Source of the DNA: CAYVQF01 sp964454015
GTDB lineage: Bacteria; Myxococcota_A; Bradymonadia; UBA4248
Direction: 5' to 3'
Length of the DNA stretch: 45,215 nt
Assembly (NCBI GenBank): GCA_964454015.1
Contig: CAYVQF010000049.1
Span: forward strand, 1-45,215
In this document: piece after piece, positions 8,992 through 18,297 of the stretch
Position numbering within the stretch: the stretch's first letter is position 1
Layout: every line of letters starts with the position of its first letter
Notes under the pieces: generated by a model
What the model was told of the DNA's origin: nothing
Databases searched by the model: none
Seen by the model: the letters and a program-made list of their open reading frames with translations, nothing else
Made by a program: the position numbers and the translations under genes

Positions 8992-9737
8992 GCAGGCGGT
9001 CGCAAATAGGTCACCTTGCGCACCCCGGCGAGCTGGTGGTGCGTCGCGCCTTGTCCTGCGCAGCGCTGCGCTGCGCCGGGGTCTTCGACCACGCTGCCGC
9101 ACAGGGCGGAGAAGCCGAAGCCCCACATGGCCGGATGCAGCGGCGTCGATGGGCCCAAGAGGAGCGTGAACGCGCCAGGCCGGCACCAAGTCAAGACCTC
9201 TTCCGTGCTCCCCGTGAGCAGGGTCGCCGCGGTGATGGCCACCACATCGGCGCGGCCCAGCTCCGTAGGCAGGGACGCGGCCGATCGGTCCTGGGCTTGG
9301 CGACGGTGTTCGAGCTCGTAGACCTCGACGTCGTAGCCAGCGGCCCGCAGGCGGCGCACGAAGGGAAAGTGACCAATCACGGCGATGCGCTTGCCGCGCC
9401 CGTGCTCAGCGATCACCTCTTCGGCGTCCATGGCCAACGCCCCGGCAGGCGGTGGCCACGCCGCGTTGAGGGCCGCCAGGCCCAAGGCGCGCTGGGGCAG
9501 GGTCGCCGTGGGTCCTGGGCGCGCGAGCGCGCGCAGCGGTTGCCCGAGCAAGGTGCCCGCTCCAGCTATCACCACGTCATCCATGCACGGCGAGGCCGCC
9601 AGCCAGCCAAAACCGGTGGCGGCCACGCCGCAGCCGCCGTGGCTGCTCTCGACCACGGTCCAGAACAATCCCACACAGAGCGCGCGCACCACCTGCGCCT
9701 CCGTCACCTCTTCCACCAGGGTCTCGATAATCGTCAC
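8988..9737 (-). CDS. DUF4213/DUF364 putative metal-chelation protein
   Basis: A 249-aa protein with the two-part layout of the DUF4213 plus DUF364 family. An N-terminal region (VVRALCVGLFWTVVESSHGG) is followed by a Rossmann-like domain (GKRIAVIGHFPFVRRLRAAG, then ADVVAITAATLLTGSTEEVL, then LLLGPSTPLHPAMWGFG). Family members are often linked to metal or molybdenum cofactor loci and are proposed heavy-metal chelators; their biochemistry is unproven. It follows the penicillin-binding protein gene by 17 bp on the same strand, so it is the last gene of that operon. The functional link with cell-wall synthesis is not obvious. Confidence 0.8.
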   Translation of the reverse strand: MTIIETLVEEVTEAQVVRALCVGLFWTVVESSHGGCGVAATGFGWLAASPCMDDVVIAGAGTLLGQPLRALARPGPTATLPQRALGLAALNAAWPPPAGALAMDAEEVIAEHGRGKRIAVIGHFPFVRRLRAAGYDVEVYELEHRRQAQDRSAASLPTELGRADVVAITAATLLTGSTEEVLTWCRPGAFTLLLGPSTPLHPAMWGFGFSALCGSVVEDPGAAQRCAGQGATHHQLAGVRKVTYLRPPA

Positions 9738-9754
9738 CGCTCACCTGTCGTCTT

Positions 9755-12151
9755 TCAAAAGTCCCGGTCCAAGATATCGGCGGCGCGCGCGCTGCGCTCT
9801 CGGGGGCTTGGCGCCGTGCGCTGCGGGGCCGTCCCGCGCCTGAAGGGCACCCAGGCCCCGCGCCCCTGCGCGTGGGCGAGCTGCCCCGTCTCCACATCGA
9901 TCCGGTGCATCTCTATACCTTCTGGCGCCTCGGGCAACAACGCTGCCTGGGCGCGCGAGCCTACGGCTTGCACCATGAACGCCATCCACGGCGGCAGCGC
10001 GCTGGTCCCCCCGCTCTCGGACTCGCCGAGATCATGGCGGTTGAGGTCATCTCCCAACCAGACCCCAGCCAAGAGGTCGGCGCTGTAACCGATGAACCAC
10101 ACGTCGTAGCGGTTGGTCGTGCCCGTCTTCCCCGCCACGGGGAAGGGGAGCGCCCGCGCGGCGCCTGCTGTCCCCTGCAAAACCACCTGGCGCATGAGAT
10201 AGCTCACCAGGTAAGCCGTCGTCGCCGGCACTGCCGGCTCGCCAGCAGGCGTCGTCAGGGCGCGCACCAGCCTATAGAGTCGCGCATCCCAGCCATCGTA
10301 GAGGCCCAGCGGGTTGCCGTGATCGTAGAGCACGCTCCCATCGGCAGCCAGGACGCTGCGCAAGAAGGTCGGTGGCCGCTCTTCGCCGCCGCGCGCGTAG
10401 ACCCCGATGGCGGCGCTCATCTCCAGGGGCGACACGCAGCTCGCGCCGAGGGCCAGAGCAGGCGTGGGGTGCAGGTGCGAGCGGATCCCCAAACGACGCG
10501 CGTGGGCGACCAGGGCCTGTGGTCCCACCCCATCCATCACCTTGACCGCCGGTACGTTGCGGCTCAGGGCAAAGGCCTCGGTCAGGGTCAGCAGGCCTTT
10601 GAAGGCGAAGTCGGCGTTGCGCGGCTCCCAGATGAGGCGGCCATCGGGGGTCTCGTAGCGTTGGGGGACGTCCTCGATGGGGCTGATCACCGTCCACGGC
10701 CCCTCGAGGCCTTTGGCGTAGACCAGGGGCTTGAAGACGCTGCCCGGCTGGCGGCACCCGCGTGCGGCCCGGTTGAACTGGGTCTCGTCGTAGCCGACCC
10801 CGCCGACCATGGCGCGCAGGGCGCCGCTGTCGACGTCGAGGGCCACCAGCGCGCCTTGCACTCCTGGCGCGGCTTGCACCGAAGCCAGGGCAGGCAGCAG
10901 CGGCCGCAGGGGCGGTGTCAGGACCACCACCTGCACCACGTCCGCCGGTGCCAGCGCCGCGGCATCAGCGGCCCGTGCCCACAAGGTGACGCCGCCGCTG
11001 TCGAGCTCCACCAGATCGCCCTCAGGGCGTCTGGCCCGGACCAGGGCGGCGTAGCTGCGCCCCACGGCGCGCTCGGCCCCGTAGATCGCCGCCGCCTCTT
11101 CGCTGAAGAAGTCGACCTCATCGGGGCGCAGATGCAGCAGCCGCATGGGATCGCCGCGCCGGCCGGCCAGGGCCCGCGCCGCCGAGCGCACCACGCTCTC
11201 GCCGTGGAGCTGCATGGGCAAGCTGAGGTAAGTCAAAAGGGACGCCGCATCCTGGCGCTGCTCGGGTGGCAGGTCGGCGAAATTGCGTCGGATCTCGTCT
11301 TGGGCATAACCGCGTGCCGCCAGAGATGGCGTGGGCGCTGCAAAGACCAGGGGGGCCTCGCGCGCTGAGTCGGCGGCCTCTCTGCTGACCAGGTTCAGCG
11401 CCACCATGCGCTGGAGAACGTAGCGCTGGCGTTCGCGCGCTGCGGCCAAGTTGCGCCGCGGATTCAGCCGCGACGGCGCCACGGCGAGCCCCGCCAGCAG
11501 CGCCGTCTGCGCCAGGTCGAGTTGGGACGGCGCGACCCCAAAGTAGATCTGCGCCGCTGCTGCGATCCCCGTAGCGCCAGCGCCGAGATAGATGCGGTTG
11601 AGGTAGGCCTCGAGGATCTGCGCCTTGCTGTAGCGCTGTTCCAGGCGACGGGCCATGACGGCTTCCAAGAGCTTGCGCTCCAGGGTCTTCTCGCTGCCGA
11701 CGAAGCTCTTGGCGAGTTGCTGGGTGATGGTGCTGCCTCCCTGGGCCGAGTGTTGCCGCTGCCAGTTGGCGACCATGGCGCGGGCGATGGCCGCGGGCTC
11801 TATCCCCCGGTGGGAAAAAAAGTGGCTGTCTTCGGCAGCGACGAAGGCCGCCACGGTGAGGGCTGGGATCTCGGCCATGGGCAGCCAGCGTGGCGCCGGC
11901 GGCGCGTCGCCCAAGCGCACCCCTTCGGCGCTCAAGATCTGCAGCCCTGACGGCGCAGCGGCCGCGGCGCGGCCGATCTCCGGTGCCACCGGGACGGCCT
12001 CACACAAGCGCGCGTAGGCGTCGAGCACCGCCCAAGGCAGGCTCACGACCGGCACCCACAGCAGCAAGACCAAAGCCGCGCGCCCGACGACCGCCGGCAT
12101 GGCGGCGCTGCGTGGGTTCATCAGGTAGGGGCGGCGCAAGGCTAGGCTCAT
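9755..12151 (-). CDS. Class A penicillin-binding protein (PBP1A/1B type)
   Basis: A 798-aa bifunctional peptidoglycan synthase. There is an N-terminal membrane anchor at about residues 20-46, then a GT51 transglycosylase domain with the catalytic AAEDSHFFSHRG (Glu107-Asp108), QGGSTITQQLAKS, RKLLEAVMARRLEQRYSK and LEAYLNRIYLG. The transpeptidase domain carries SVFK (Ser471 nucleophile), SRN (in FALSRNVPAVKV) and KTGTT (Lys675). Both activities should be intact. It polymerises lipid II and cross-links glycan strands in the periplasm. The gene lies 10 bp downstream of a small outer-membrane barrel gene in a long co-directional run, which suggests coordination of wall and outer-membrane construction. 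Confidence 0.95.
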   Translation of the reverse strand: MSLALRRPYLMNPRSAAMPAVVGRAALVLLLWVPVVSLPWAVLDAYARLCEAVPVAPEIGRAAAAAPSGLQILSAEGVRLGDAPPAPRWLPMAEIPALTVAAFVAAEDSHFFSHRGIEPAAIARAMVANWQRQHSAQGGSTITQQLAKSFVGSEKTLERKLLEAVMARRLEQRYSKAQILEAYLNRIYLGAGATGIAAAAQIYFGVAPSQLDLAQTALLAGLAVAPSRLNPRRNLAAARERQRYVLQRMVALNLVSREAADSAREAPLVFAAPTPSLAARGYAQDEIRRNFADLPPEQRQDAASLLTYLSLPMQLHGESVVRSAARALAGRRGDPMRLLHLRPDEVDFFSEEAAAIYGAERAVGRSYAALVRARRPEGDLVELDSGGVTLWARAADAAALAPADVVQVVVLTPPLRPLLPALASVQAAPGVQGALVALDVDSGALRAMVGGVGYDETQFNRAARGCRQPGSVFKPLVYAKGLEGPWTVISPIEDVPQRYETPDGRLIWEPRNADFAFKGLLTLTEAFALSRNVPAVKVMDGVGPQALVAHARRLGIRSHLHPTPALALGASCVSPLEMSAAIGVYARGGEERPPTFLRSVLAADGSVLYDHGNPLGLYDGWDARLYRLVRALTTPAGEPAVPATTAYLVSYLMRQVVLQGTAGAARALPFPVAGKTGTTNRYDVWFIGYSADLLAGVWLGDDLNRHDLGESESGGTSALPPWMAFMVQAVGSRAQAALLPEAPEGIEMHRIDVETGQLAHAQGRGAWVPFRRGTAPQRTAPSPRERSARAADILDRDF

Positions 12152-12161
12152 CGGCTCTCAC

Positions 12162-12815
12162 CTAAAAAACGAGGACATAAGCGACGCGTATCAAGAGGGC
12201 GTGCTTGTCGACGTCGTAGCGCAGCCCCGTGCTCTCTTGGTCGAAGAAGGTCCCCTGATAGTCCGCCCCGACTTCCACCAAGGCCCCCGTCAGCGCCAGG
12301 GAGAGACCCAGCCCAGCGCCAGCGCCGAAGCCTTTCAAGCGCGCCGTCACGTCCCCCTGGACGCGATGACCAAAGACCACGCCGCCCTGAGCGCGGACAA
12401 AGGGCGCCCAGCCTCCGCAATCGAGGTAGTAGGTGAGCCCGAGGGCGGCCCCCACCATGAGCATCGTCACGTCGCCCTGCGCCGAGACGGTGAAGCTCGG
12501 CATTCCCGAGAGCTTCAGGCCATCGACGAGGACATAGCCCGCTTCGCCCTCGAAGCCGAAGACCACCAAGGTCTCGGCGTCCACCCCATCGATACTCTCT
12601 TGCGAGACTTGTAGCCGTGCCGCCCCACCCAAATGCAGGGCCTGCGCCGCGTAAGGGTCTAGCCTCTGGGCGCTCTCCACCTCTTGCGCCCAGGCCTCGC
12701 CCCCTCCCCCGCCCAGGAGCACCTGAGTGCAGAGCCACGAGAGCAACGCGGCGTGCAACGCAACAGCACGTCTGCTCCCCATCCTCAGCCTCATTCGCGG
12801 AAAAAAAAACGCCAT
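12162..12815 (-). CDS. Small outer-membrane beta-barrel protein
   Basis: A 217-aa exported protein. The signal peptide ends near GEAWAQE. The mature part alternates hydrophobic and polar residues in strand-like stretches (GFEGEAGYVLVDGLKL, GLGLSLALTGALVEVGADYQ) and ends in an aromatic residue (VAYVLVF), as outer-membrane barrels do. It resembles small 8-stranded OmpW/OprF-N-like barrels, but I cannot name a family. The ATG at 12815 has GGAG upstream. Immediately after the start codon lies a run of nine T (12809-12801), and further in-frame ATGs occur at 12794 and 12782. It is 2 bp downstream of the repeat lipoprotein gene and 10 bp upstream of the PBP gene. Confidence 0.8.
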   Translation of the reverse strand: MAFFFPRMRLRMGSRRAVALHAALLSWLCTQVLLGGGGGEAWAQEVESAQRLDPYAAQALHLGGAARLQVSQESIDGVDAETLVVFGFEGEAGYVLVDGLKLSGMPSFTVSAQGDVTMLMVGAALGLTYYLDCGGWAPFVRAQGGVVFGHRVQGDVTARLKGFGAGAGLGLSLALTGALVEVGADYQGTFFDQESTGLRYDVDKHALLIRVAYVLVF

Positions 12816-12817
12816 GA

Positions 12818-14086
12818 CTACTCCGGGGCCGCCGCCTTGGCGACCGGCATGGGGGGCGGAGGCGGCTCCACCAGCAGTGTTCCGTGGGTGGGCGCAGCCT
12901 CGCGCGCCTCATCGAGCTCACGCAGTTGGCGATTCCACTCCCGGATCCGCTCCTCTTCGCTGCGCTGCTCCTGCTCGTCATCCATGTAAGCGCGCAGTCG
13001 CTGCATGCGCTCGTCCGTGACCTTCACCCAATCGTTCCTGAAGCCGATGCGCTCTGAGACGGCAGAGGTCTTCTCATAGGCCGCCAGCGCCTGTTCCAAG
13101 AGCGGGCGCAGCTCCTCGCGCAGGGACGAGAAGTAGGCGTCCACCTCTTCTTCGCTCAAATCTCGGGGGATCTCGGCGCTGATGATGTCGTAGTAAAAAT
13201 CTTCAAAGAGCTTGCCGACCATATAGCCCGAGAGGATCGACCAATAGTGGTTCTTCTGATGGATGGTGCGCACATAGTGGCTGTTGGCCTGGCGCGCGAG
13301 CTGTTTCTTGTCGCGCATCGCCGCCTGCATGGCTGACTCGGGCAGACGAAAGCGGATCTCCGCAAAGAGCAGATGGTAGGACAGGGCGATGCCGTAGTGG
13401 CACCCGGAGACGAAGTAGTTGCCCCCAGGCAGGCGCCCCGATCCGGCCACACGGTTGCGGCGCAATCCCTCGCTGAAGGTGGTCTCGGCCTCGGCGAAGG
13501 CGCCCGTGGCCAACTGGGCCATCCCCAAACGGTAGTGGGCCTCCATCACGTCGAGGTGGCGCAGATCTTCCCGCAGCAGCGCTTCCTGCATACGCGTCAC
13601 CACCAGGGGCCACTGCCCGGCGTTGGCGCTCACTTCTGCCAAGCGAAACAGCGCGTCCAGGCCATCGCGCGACGCCGGGTTCAGCGCTATGAGGCGCTCG
13701 TAGCGCTCTGTCGCCTGCGACCAGGCCTCCATCCTTTCGTGACAGAGGCCCGCATTGTAGAGAGCCGGCCCCACGATCTCCATGGCGTCGAGGTTCTGCC
13801 ACAGTTGGTCGAAGTAGCGGGCGCACAGGTTGAAGCTCCCCTCGGACAGGGCCTTGTTCGCCTCGCGGAAGAGTTCACGGGGCCCCACGATGCGGGCCTC
13901 TTCTCCTTGGCCCAGGACGAAAGTGGGATCCAGGACCATCACCACCTCGCTCGGCCCCTCGCTGCGCACCTGGCGCGCACCGCAAGCGGTGAGGCTCGCG
14001 CCGCAAGCGGCCACCAAGAGGCCGAGCAGGAGCGGTGCGCACGCCCGCCGGGGGTGGATCGCCAAAGAAAGCTGGGCCTGGCTCAT
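12818..14086 (-). CDS. TPR-like repeat lipoprotein
   Basis: A 422-aa exported protein. After a short basic start (MSQAQLSLAIHPRRA) there is a hydrophobic core, LLLGLLVAACGASLTAC, offering two possible lipobox cysteines. The body is alpha-helical with TPR-like pairs (ALYNAGLCHERMEAWSQATE, DALFRLAEVSANAGQWPLV, AHYRLGMAQLATGAFAEAE), suggesting a scaffold for protein-protein contacts in the periplasm. The C-terminus is rich in Arg/Glu and then Pro. ATG 14086 is chosen because it overlaps the upstream stop as ATGA and has AAGGAG eight bases before it; a longer frame to 14176 lacks such support. It sits in the PBP-containing operon. Confidence 0.83.
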   Translation of the reverse strand: MSQAQLSLAIHPRRACAPLLLGLLVAACGASLTACGARQVRSEGPSEVVMVLDPTFVLGQGEEARIVGPRELFREANKALSEGSFNLCARYFDQLWQNLDAMEIVGPALYNAGLCHERMEAWSQATERYERLIALNPASRDGLDALFRLAEVSANAGQWPLVVTRMQEALLREDLRHLDVMEAHYRLGMAQLATGAFAEAETTFSEGLRRNRVAGSGRLPGGNYFVSGCHYGIALSYHLLFAEIRFRLPESAMQAAMRDKKQLARQANSHYVRTIHQKNHYWSILSGYMVGKLFEDFYYDIISAEIPRDLSEEEVDAYFSSLREELRPLLEQALAAYEKTSAVSERIGFRNDWVKVTDERMQRLRAYMDDEQEQRSEEERIREWNRQLRELDEAREAAPTHGTLLVEPPPPPMPVAKAAAPE

Positions 14087-16176
14087 GGATGACTCTCCTT
14101 GGCCGCTTCGAGCTTCTCGTCGCGGAGCTGGGTGGCAGCCTCGATGGCCGAGAACGCATCGTGGAGCCGCTGCCATGCGGCGAGGAGCGTCTCGAGGGGT
14201 ATGGGGGCTTCGCCGCCGCGATCGATGAAGCGGGCGTAGTCCAGGGTCAGATCGAAGAGTTGCACTTGATAGGTGAGCAGGCTTTGGAGGCGCGGGCTCA
14301 CCCTGCGGTTCTCTCTGGGCTGGGTCAAGGCGCGGCTCTCCTCTTCCAGCGTCGCGATGGCCCGCAGGTAGGGCAGGTAGGTCCCATTGCGCGCGGTGTA
14401 GAGGAGCCAGGTGCGCTCCCAGGCCGTGAGTCGCTGCCAGCGCATGTCGGCGTTGCTCAGCTCGCTGAACCAGGCGTAGATGCGGCTCATGCGCTGGACC
14501 TGGCGCGCGAGGTGGAGTTGACAGAGCTCGAGGACCAAGAGGCTGTGCCCGAGGGTGCGCTCGGCGACCGGAGTCTGGCGCCAGAGATCGACCCAGGAGC
14601 TGGTGCGCGGTGAATGGGGCACCCGCACTTCGGGGAAGTTCATGCAGGCGTCGTCGCGGCAGACGCGCATCACGGCATCGCGCATACCGGCGAGGTGAGA
14701 CTCGAGCTCAGAGATGGCGAGCAGGCCTTGCTCCACCTCGGCGACCCGCGACGGCGAGCGGACCAACTCGAAGATGGCCGCCACGAAGGGGGGGCGGGCG
14801 CGCCCACGGCGATCCGGGGGTTGTTCGGGCTCGGCTTCGGCGCGGCCGCCGCGGAGGTTGGCCTGTTCTCGCAGGGCAAAGAATTGGGTGCGCCACGCCT
14901 CGGCGTCGCCCACCACAGGCGAGGTGGGGCTGGTCTCAGCGTGGAGAAAATTGGGCAGCGCCTGCCAGAAGGTGGCGCTCACCCGATCCCAGCGCCGCAG
15001 CAGGGCGACCTCCATGTCCATGAGATCGGCCGTGTCTCGTCCCAAGTCCGCGATGACCTCGCTCACGATCTGCCGCAGCTCCGCCTGGTGCCACACCACC
15101 TGGCGGAGCTGTCGCAGGGCATGGTCGGCTTCGGCCGCCTCGTACTGCATGCGGAGCACGGCCTCGTAGAGCCCAGAGAGAAAGCGGATTTCTTTGCTCT
15201 GCTGCGCCAGGCACTGCCGCGTGGGATCCTCGCCGCCGCTGCCAAGCGAGCGCTCCAGGGCCTTACTCTGGGCGACGTAGGCGGTGAAGGCGTCGCGCAG
15301 GGCGACCTGCTCCTTGCGCCAGATCGCGATGGCGGCGCGCGCCGGCTGGGTCGCCGGTGCCACGTAGGACCAACGCGGGCTCGCGGCGCTGCGCGTTTCC
15401 CAATCGGCCAAGGCCGTCTCGGCGCGCGCCAAGAGCAGTAGGGCTGGGCGATGGCGCGCCAAGCGCGGCAAGAGCCGCCCCGGTTCCCAGTCGCCATCGG
15501 GGCGGGTCTGGACCGTATCGAGGGCCGCCAGCTCCGACTTGATCTCGCGCAGGGGCACCAGGACTGCCCCTTCGGCGTGTCGGAGGCGGTCGGCCGCGAA
15601 GGGCTCCTGCATCTCCGTGAGGGCCGTGAGCACGTGGCGCGCCGCCAGCTCATTGCGCCCCAGGCGCCACAAAATGTTGCGCTGTTGCTGTAAGAGGTGC
15701 TGCACGGCGATACGCTCACTGAGCCGCAGCGTCTCTGGCCGAGCGCGCACTTCGCACGGCTCATGGACGGCGCGCGGCGCCGTCAGCATGAGGATCGCCT
15801 CGTCGTTCAGCGCCTGGCGGCGCTCCATCGCGTCGATGGCGACGCGCCAGATCTCGCGCTCCTCACGGCTGAGGCGCGTCTCGAAGGCCGCAGGCATGGC
15901 GAGAGGCGCGCGCAGTCGTTGTTCACCGCGGGCCCACTGGGTCTCCGCCTCGGCGTTGATGCGGAAGCGCGCCACCTCCTCCTTGGACCACACCAAGACG
16001 GGGATGTGCTCCGACACGGCCTGGGGGCGAGCCTCACAGGCCAGACACGCGCCGAGGAGGGCCGCGGCCCACAGACCAGGCCACGGCCAAGCCCCAAGCC
16101 TCGCGCTCGGCCCTCGCCTGGAACCTGGGCCGTCTCCCGCGGGTCGGCCGCCGCGCTGTGCGTCCTTGGGCCTCAC
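14083..16176 (-). CDS. Long helical lipoprotein of unknown function
   Basis: A 697-aa protein that I do not recognise. The start is taken as GTG 16176, which overlaps the aminotransferase stop as GTGA and has GAGG seven bases upstream. It yields a leader ending in a lipobox, LLGACLAC followed by EARPQ. The rest is almost entirely helical and rich in Arg, Glu, Leu, Ala and Trp, without transmembrane segments. Two cysteines in VCRDDACMNFPE and a run of Arg/Gln/Pro near the middle stand out. It is probably a large periplasmic helical scaffold anchored in a membrane. It ends overlapping the repeat lipoprotein start by 4 bp. The upstream continuation of this frame to 16971 runs antiparallel-free over the aminotransferase gene and is not coding. 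Confidence 0.75.
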   Translation of the reverse strand: MRPKDAQRGGRPAGDGPGSRRGPSARLGAWPWPGLWAAALLGACLACEARPQAVSEHIPVLVWSKEEVARFRINAEAETQWARGEQRLRAPLAMPAAFETRLSREEREIWRVAIDAMERRQALNDEAILMLTAPRAVHEPCEVRARPETLRLSERIAVQHLLQQQRNILWRLGRNELAARHVLTALTEMQEPFAADRLRHAEGAVLVPLREIKSELAALDTVQTRPDGDWEPGRLLPRLARHRPALLLLARAETALADWETRSAASPRWSYVAPATQPARAAIAIWRKEQVALRDAFTAYVAQSKALERSLGSGGEDPTRQCLAQQSKEIRFLSGLYEAVLRMQYEAAEADHALRQLRQVVWHQAELRQIVSEVIADLGRDTADLMDMEVALLRRWDRVSATFWQALPNFLHAETSPTSPVVGDAEAWRTQFFALREQANLRGGRAEAEPEQPPDRRGRARPPFVAAIFELVRSPSRVAEVEQGLLAISELESHLAGMRDAVMRVCRDDACMNFPEVRVPHSPRTSSWVDLWRQTPVAERTLGHSLLVLELCQLHLARQVQRMSRIYAWFSELSNADMRWQRLTAWERTWLLYTARNGTYLPYLRAIATLEEESRALTQPRENRRVSPRLQSLLTYQVQLFDLTLDYARFIDRGGEAPIPLETLLAAWQRLHDAFSAIEAATQLRDEKLEAAKESHP

Positions 16177-17552
16177 AGGACTTCCTCGAGGGCAAGGGCG
16201 AGCTGGGTCAAGAAGTCCTGGACCATCTCCTGGGTCGCCACCAACGGCGGCGAGACGCTCAAGACCTGACCATAGCGCCCGGAGGGCAAGACCAGCACAC
16301 CCCGCGCCAGCAAGGCCTGCATGAGGCCCACCGCCGCCGCGGGGTCCGGCTCGAGGCTGTGGCGGTCCTTGACGAGCTCCATCCCCAACATCAAGCCACG
16401 CCCCCGCACCTCGGCGATGCGATCTGGGTAACGGCGCTGCAACGCGAGCAAGGCGCGGCGCAGCTCCTCTCCCAAGAGCGCTGCATGGACCTCCAGGTGT
16501 TCTTCCTGCAGCAGCTTCAGCGCCGCCAGGCCTAGGGCGCAGCCCATGGGGTTGCCCAAGAAAGTGCTGGTGTGGACGGCTTCCCCGTGGTTCTCGCCCC
16601 AGGCGGCCATGACCGCGGGGGTACCGATGAGGGCCGACATGGGGAAGGCGCCGGTCATGGCCTTGCCCAGACACATGAGGTCCGGCACCACCCCCTCGTG
16701 TTCGCAGGCGAAGACCCGGCCGGTGCGGCCAAATCCCGTATAGATTTCGTCGAAGATCAGCAAGACCCCCGCCTCGCGGCAGCACTCCGCCAGGCCCGCC
16801 AGCCAAGTCGGCGGACACGGCACCACACCACCTCGGCCCTGAATGGGCTCGATGAGCACCGCCCCCATTTCCTCGGCGCCAGCCGCTGGATGGCGCAGGA
16901 GGCTGCGCACGTTCTCCAAACACGCTAGGCCACAGCTCGGGTGGCGCAGCTTGTAGGGGCATCGCAGGCAATAGGGATAGGGCACATGGGTGACATTGTG
17001 GTTGAGGCTCCCCTTGAAGGGCGCGCGGAACGCATCGCGATAGGCGCTCACGCCCAGGGCCCCCAGGCTCAGGCCGTGGTAGGACCCATAGAAGGCGAGC
17101 ACCCGGCTGCGCCCCGTGGCCAAGGTCGCCGTCTTGAGGGCCATCTCGACAGCGTCGGCCCCACTCTGCCCCAACATGGAGACGCGCAAGTCCCCGGGGG
17201 CGATGGCGGCCAAGGCCTCAGAGAAAGCGATCTTCACGTCGCTGGGGTAGACGTCGCCCATCCCATGCATCAACCGCTGCGCCTGCGCCGTGAGCGCCGC
17301 CACCAAGGCCGGGTGGCAGTGGCCATAGGCCGAGACGGCGAAGGCGGCGCTGAAGTCCAGAAAGACATTCTCATCCACATCCTGCACATAGCAGCCTTGG
17401 GCCTGCTGCCAGACGATGGGGTTGCCCGCCATGCCCTGGGCCTGGCGGGCCGTGATACCAGCGCACTCGTACGCAAAGAGCTGGGCCAGGGCTGCCTGAC
17501 TCTTGGGTCCAGGCACGGGACCGGTGATCTTGCGACCGCAGAATAACGCCAT
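16173..17552 (-). CDS. Class III PLP-dependent aminotransferase
   Basis: A 459-aa fold-type I aminotransferase of the GabT/ornithine/lysine group. It has the cofactor aspartate motif LIFDEIYTGFGRTG, the Schiff-base lysine in CLGKAMTG (Lys297), and the phosphate-binding HTSTFLGNPMGCA. A cysteine-rich insert, PYCLRCPYKLRHPSCGLAC, is reminiscent of archaeal 4-aminobutyrate/omega-amino-acid aminotransferases, which carry a similar CxRCP...CG.. segment. The exact amino donor cannot be read. It starts the tightly overlapping envelope-gene run (GTGA overlap with the next gene), which is an unusual place for a metabolic enzyme; it could supply or recycle an amino compound for envelope modification. 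Confidence 0.9.
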   Translation of the reverse strand: MALFCGRKITGPVPGPKSQAALAQLFAYECAGITARQAQGMAGNPIVWQQAQGCYVQDVDENVFLDFSAAFAVSAYGHCHPALVAALTAQAQRLMHGMGDVYPSDVKIAFSEALAAIAPGDLRVSMLGQSGADAVEMALKTATLATGRSRVLAFYGSYHGLSLGALGVSAYRDAFRAPFKGSLNHNVTHVPYPYCLRCPYKLRHPSCGLACLENVRSLLRHPAAGAEEMGAVLIEPIQGRGGVVPCPPTWLAGLAECCREAGVLLIFDEIYTGFGRTGRVFACEHEGVVPDLMCLGKAMTGAFPMSALIGTPAVMAAWGENHGEAVHTSTFLGNPMGCALGLAALKLLQEEHLEVHAALLGEELRRALLALQRRYPDRIAEVRGRGLMLGMELVKDRHSLEPDPAAAVGLMQALLARGVLVLPSGRYGQVLSVSPPLVATQEMVQDFLTQLALALEEVL

Positions 17553-17595
17553 GATGCTACCTCAAAAGGGCTCTCATGAACCCATGCCAGTGCCG

Positions 17596-18297
17596 CTAAC
17601 GCCACCGCAACACGGGCCAGCCGCGGCGCGCTGCGTGACGACGCAGCCGCCGATCTGGGTTCACCGCCACGGGGTGCGCTACCAGGTCCAACATGGGCCG
17701 ATCCGTATAGGAATCGGAGTAGAAATAGGCGGCGCCCAAGCCGCGGTCGTGCGCCGCCAGCCACCGCTCGGCCCACACCACTTTACCAGATCCAAAGCAC
17801 AAGGGCTCCATGGCACGCCCACTAAAGCGGCCACCGCGCACCTCGAGCTGGGTCGCCAAGCAAGCGTCGAGTTCGAGGTGCGCGGCCACGGGCTCAGCCA
17901 CCTGGGCAATCGCTGCGGTCAGCAACACCACGGCGTGGCCCAGGCGTCGGTGCTCCTCGATACAGGCCCGCGCCGTCTCGCTGATGCGCGGCAGGATGTC
18001 GCGGTGGACCCAACGCCAACAGCGCTCCTGGAGCAGCACGGGATCGGCCCCCGCGAGCTCCCCCAAGACCCTGCGCGTCACCGCCTCTTCGTCGAGGCGC
18101 GCGGCACGATAACGGAGCAACCACACAGCGATGCGCGCCACGGCCACCGGCCCGATCTCGCCGCGGCGCACCATGAAGCGGACGTACTCGATGGCCGTCG
18201 AGCAGCTCAAGACGGTATGATCCAGATCGAAAAAGGCCACCGGCCGCAGGCTTTCACTCCCCGGCCCCGGTGCGCTCGCGCGTTCAAGTCTCTGCAT
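17596..18297 (-). CDS. HAD-superfamily hydrolase, subfamily IB (SerB/CicA-like)
   Basis: A 233-aa phosphatase-like protein. Motif I is FFDLDHTVL (DxDxT, with the nucleophile Asp), motif II is VVLLTAAIAQ, and motif III/IV is FYSDSYTDRPML. A helical cap lies between motifs I and II, as in the HAD-IB family, whose members dephosphorylate phosphoserine or phospholipid-like substrates or act as CicA-type regulators. The substrate is unknown. The start overlaps the sensor kinase end by 14 bp, and the aminotransferase follows after 43 bp on the same strand, so it belongs to the same run. Confidence 0.88.
   Translation of the reverse strand: MQRLERASAPGPGSESLRPVAFFDLDHTVLSCSTAIEYVRFMVRRGEIGPVAVARIAVWLLRYRAARLDEEAVTRRVLGELAGADPVLLQERCWRWVHRDILPRISETARACIEEHRRLGHAVVLLTAAIAQVAEPVAAHLELDACLATQLEVRGGRFSGRAMEPLCFGSGKVVWAERWLAAHDRGLGAAYFYSDSYTDRPMLDLVAHPVAVNPDRRLRRHAARRGWPVLRWR

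Noticed and set aside
8736..10088. Plus-strand open frame of 450 codons
   Set aside because: It overlaps the ATP-grasp end, the whole DUF364 gene and the PBP end, all with family motifs. The translated protein is Arg/Ala-rich without motifs.
16177..16971. N-terminal 265-codon extension of the 697-aa lipoprotein
   Set aside because: It lies in another frame over the aminotransferase, is rich in Gly/Pro/Arg, and would put the lipobox in mid-protein. GTG 16176 with its GTGA overlap is a better start.
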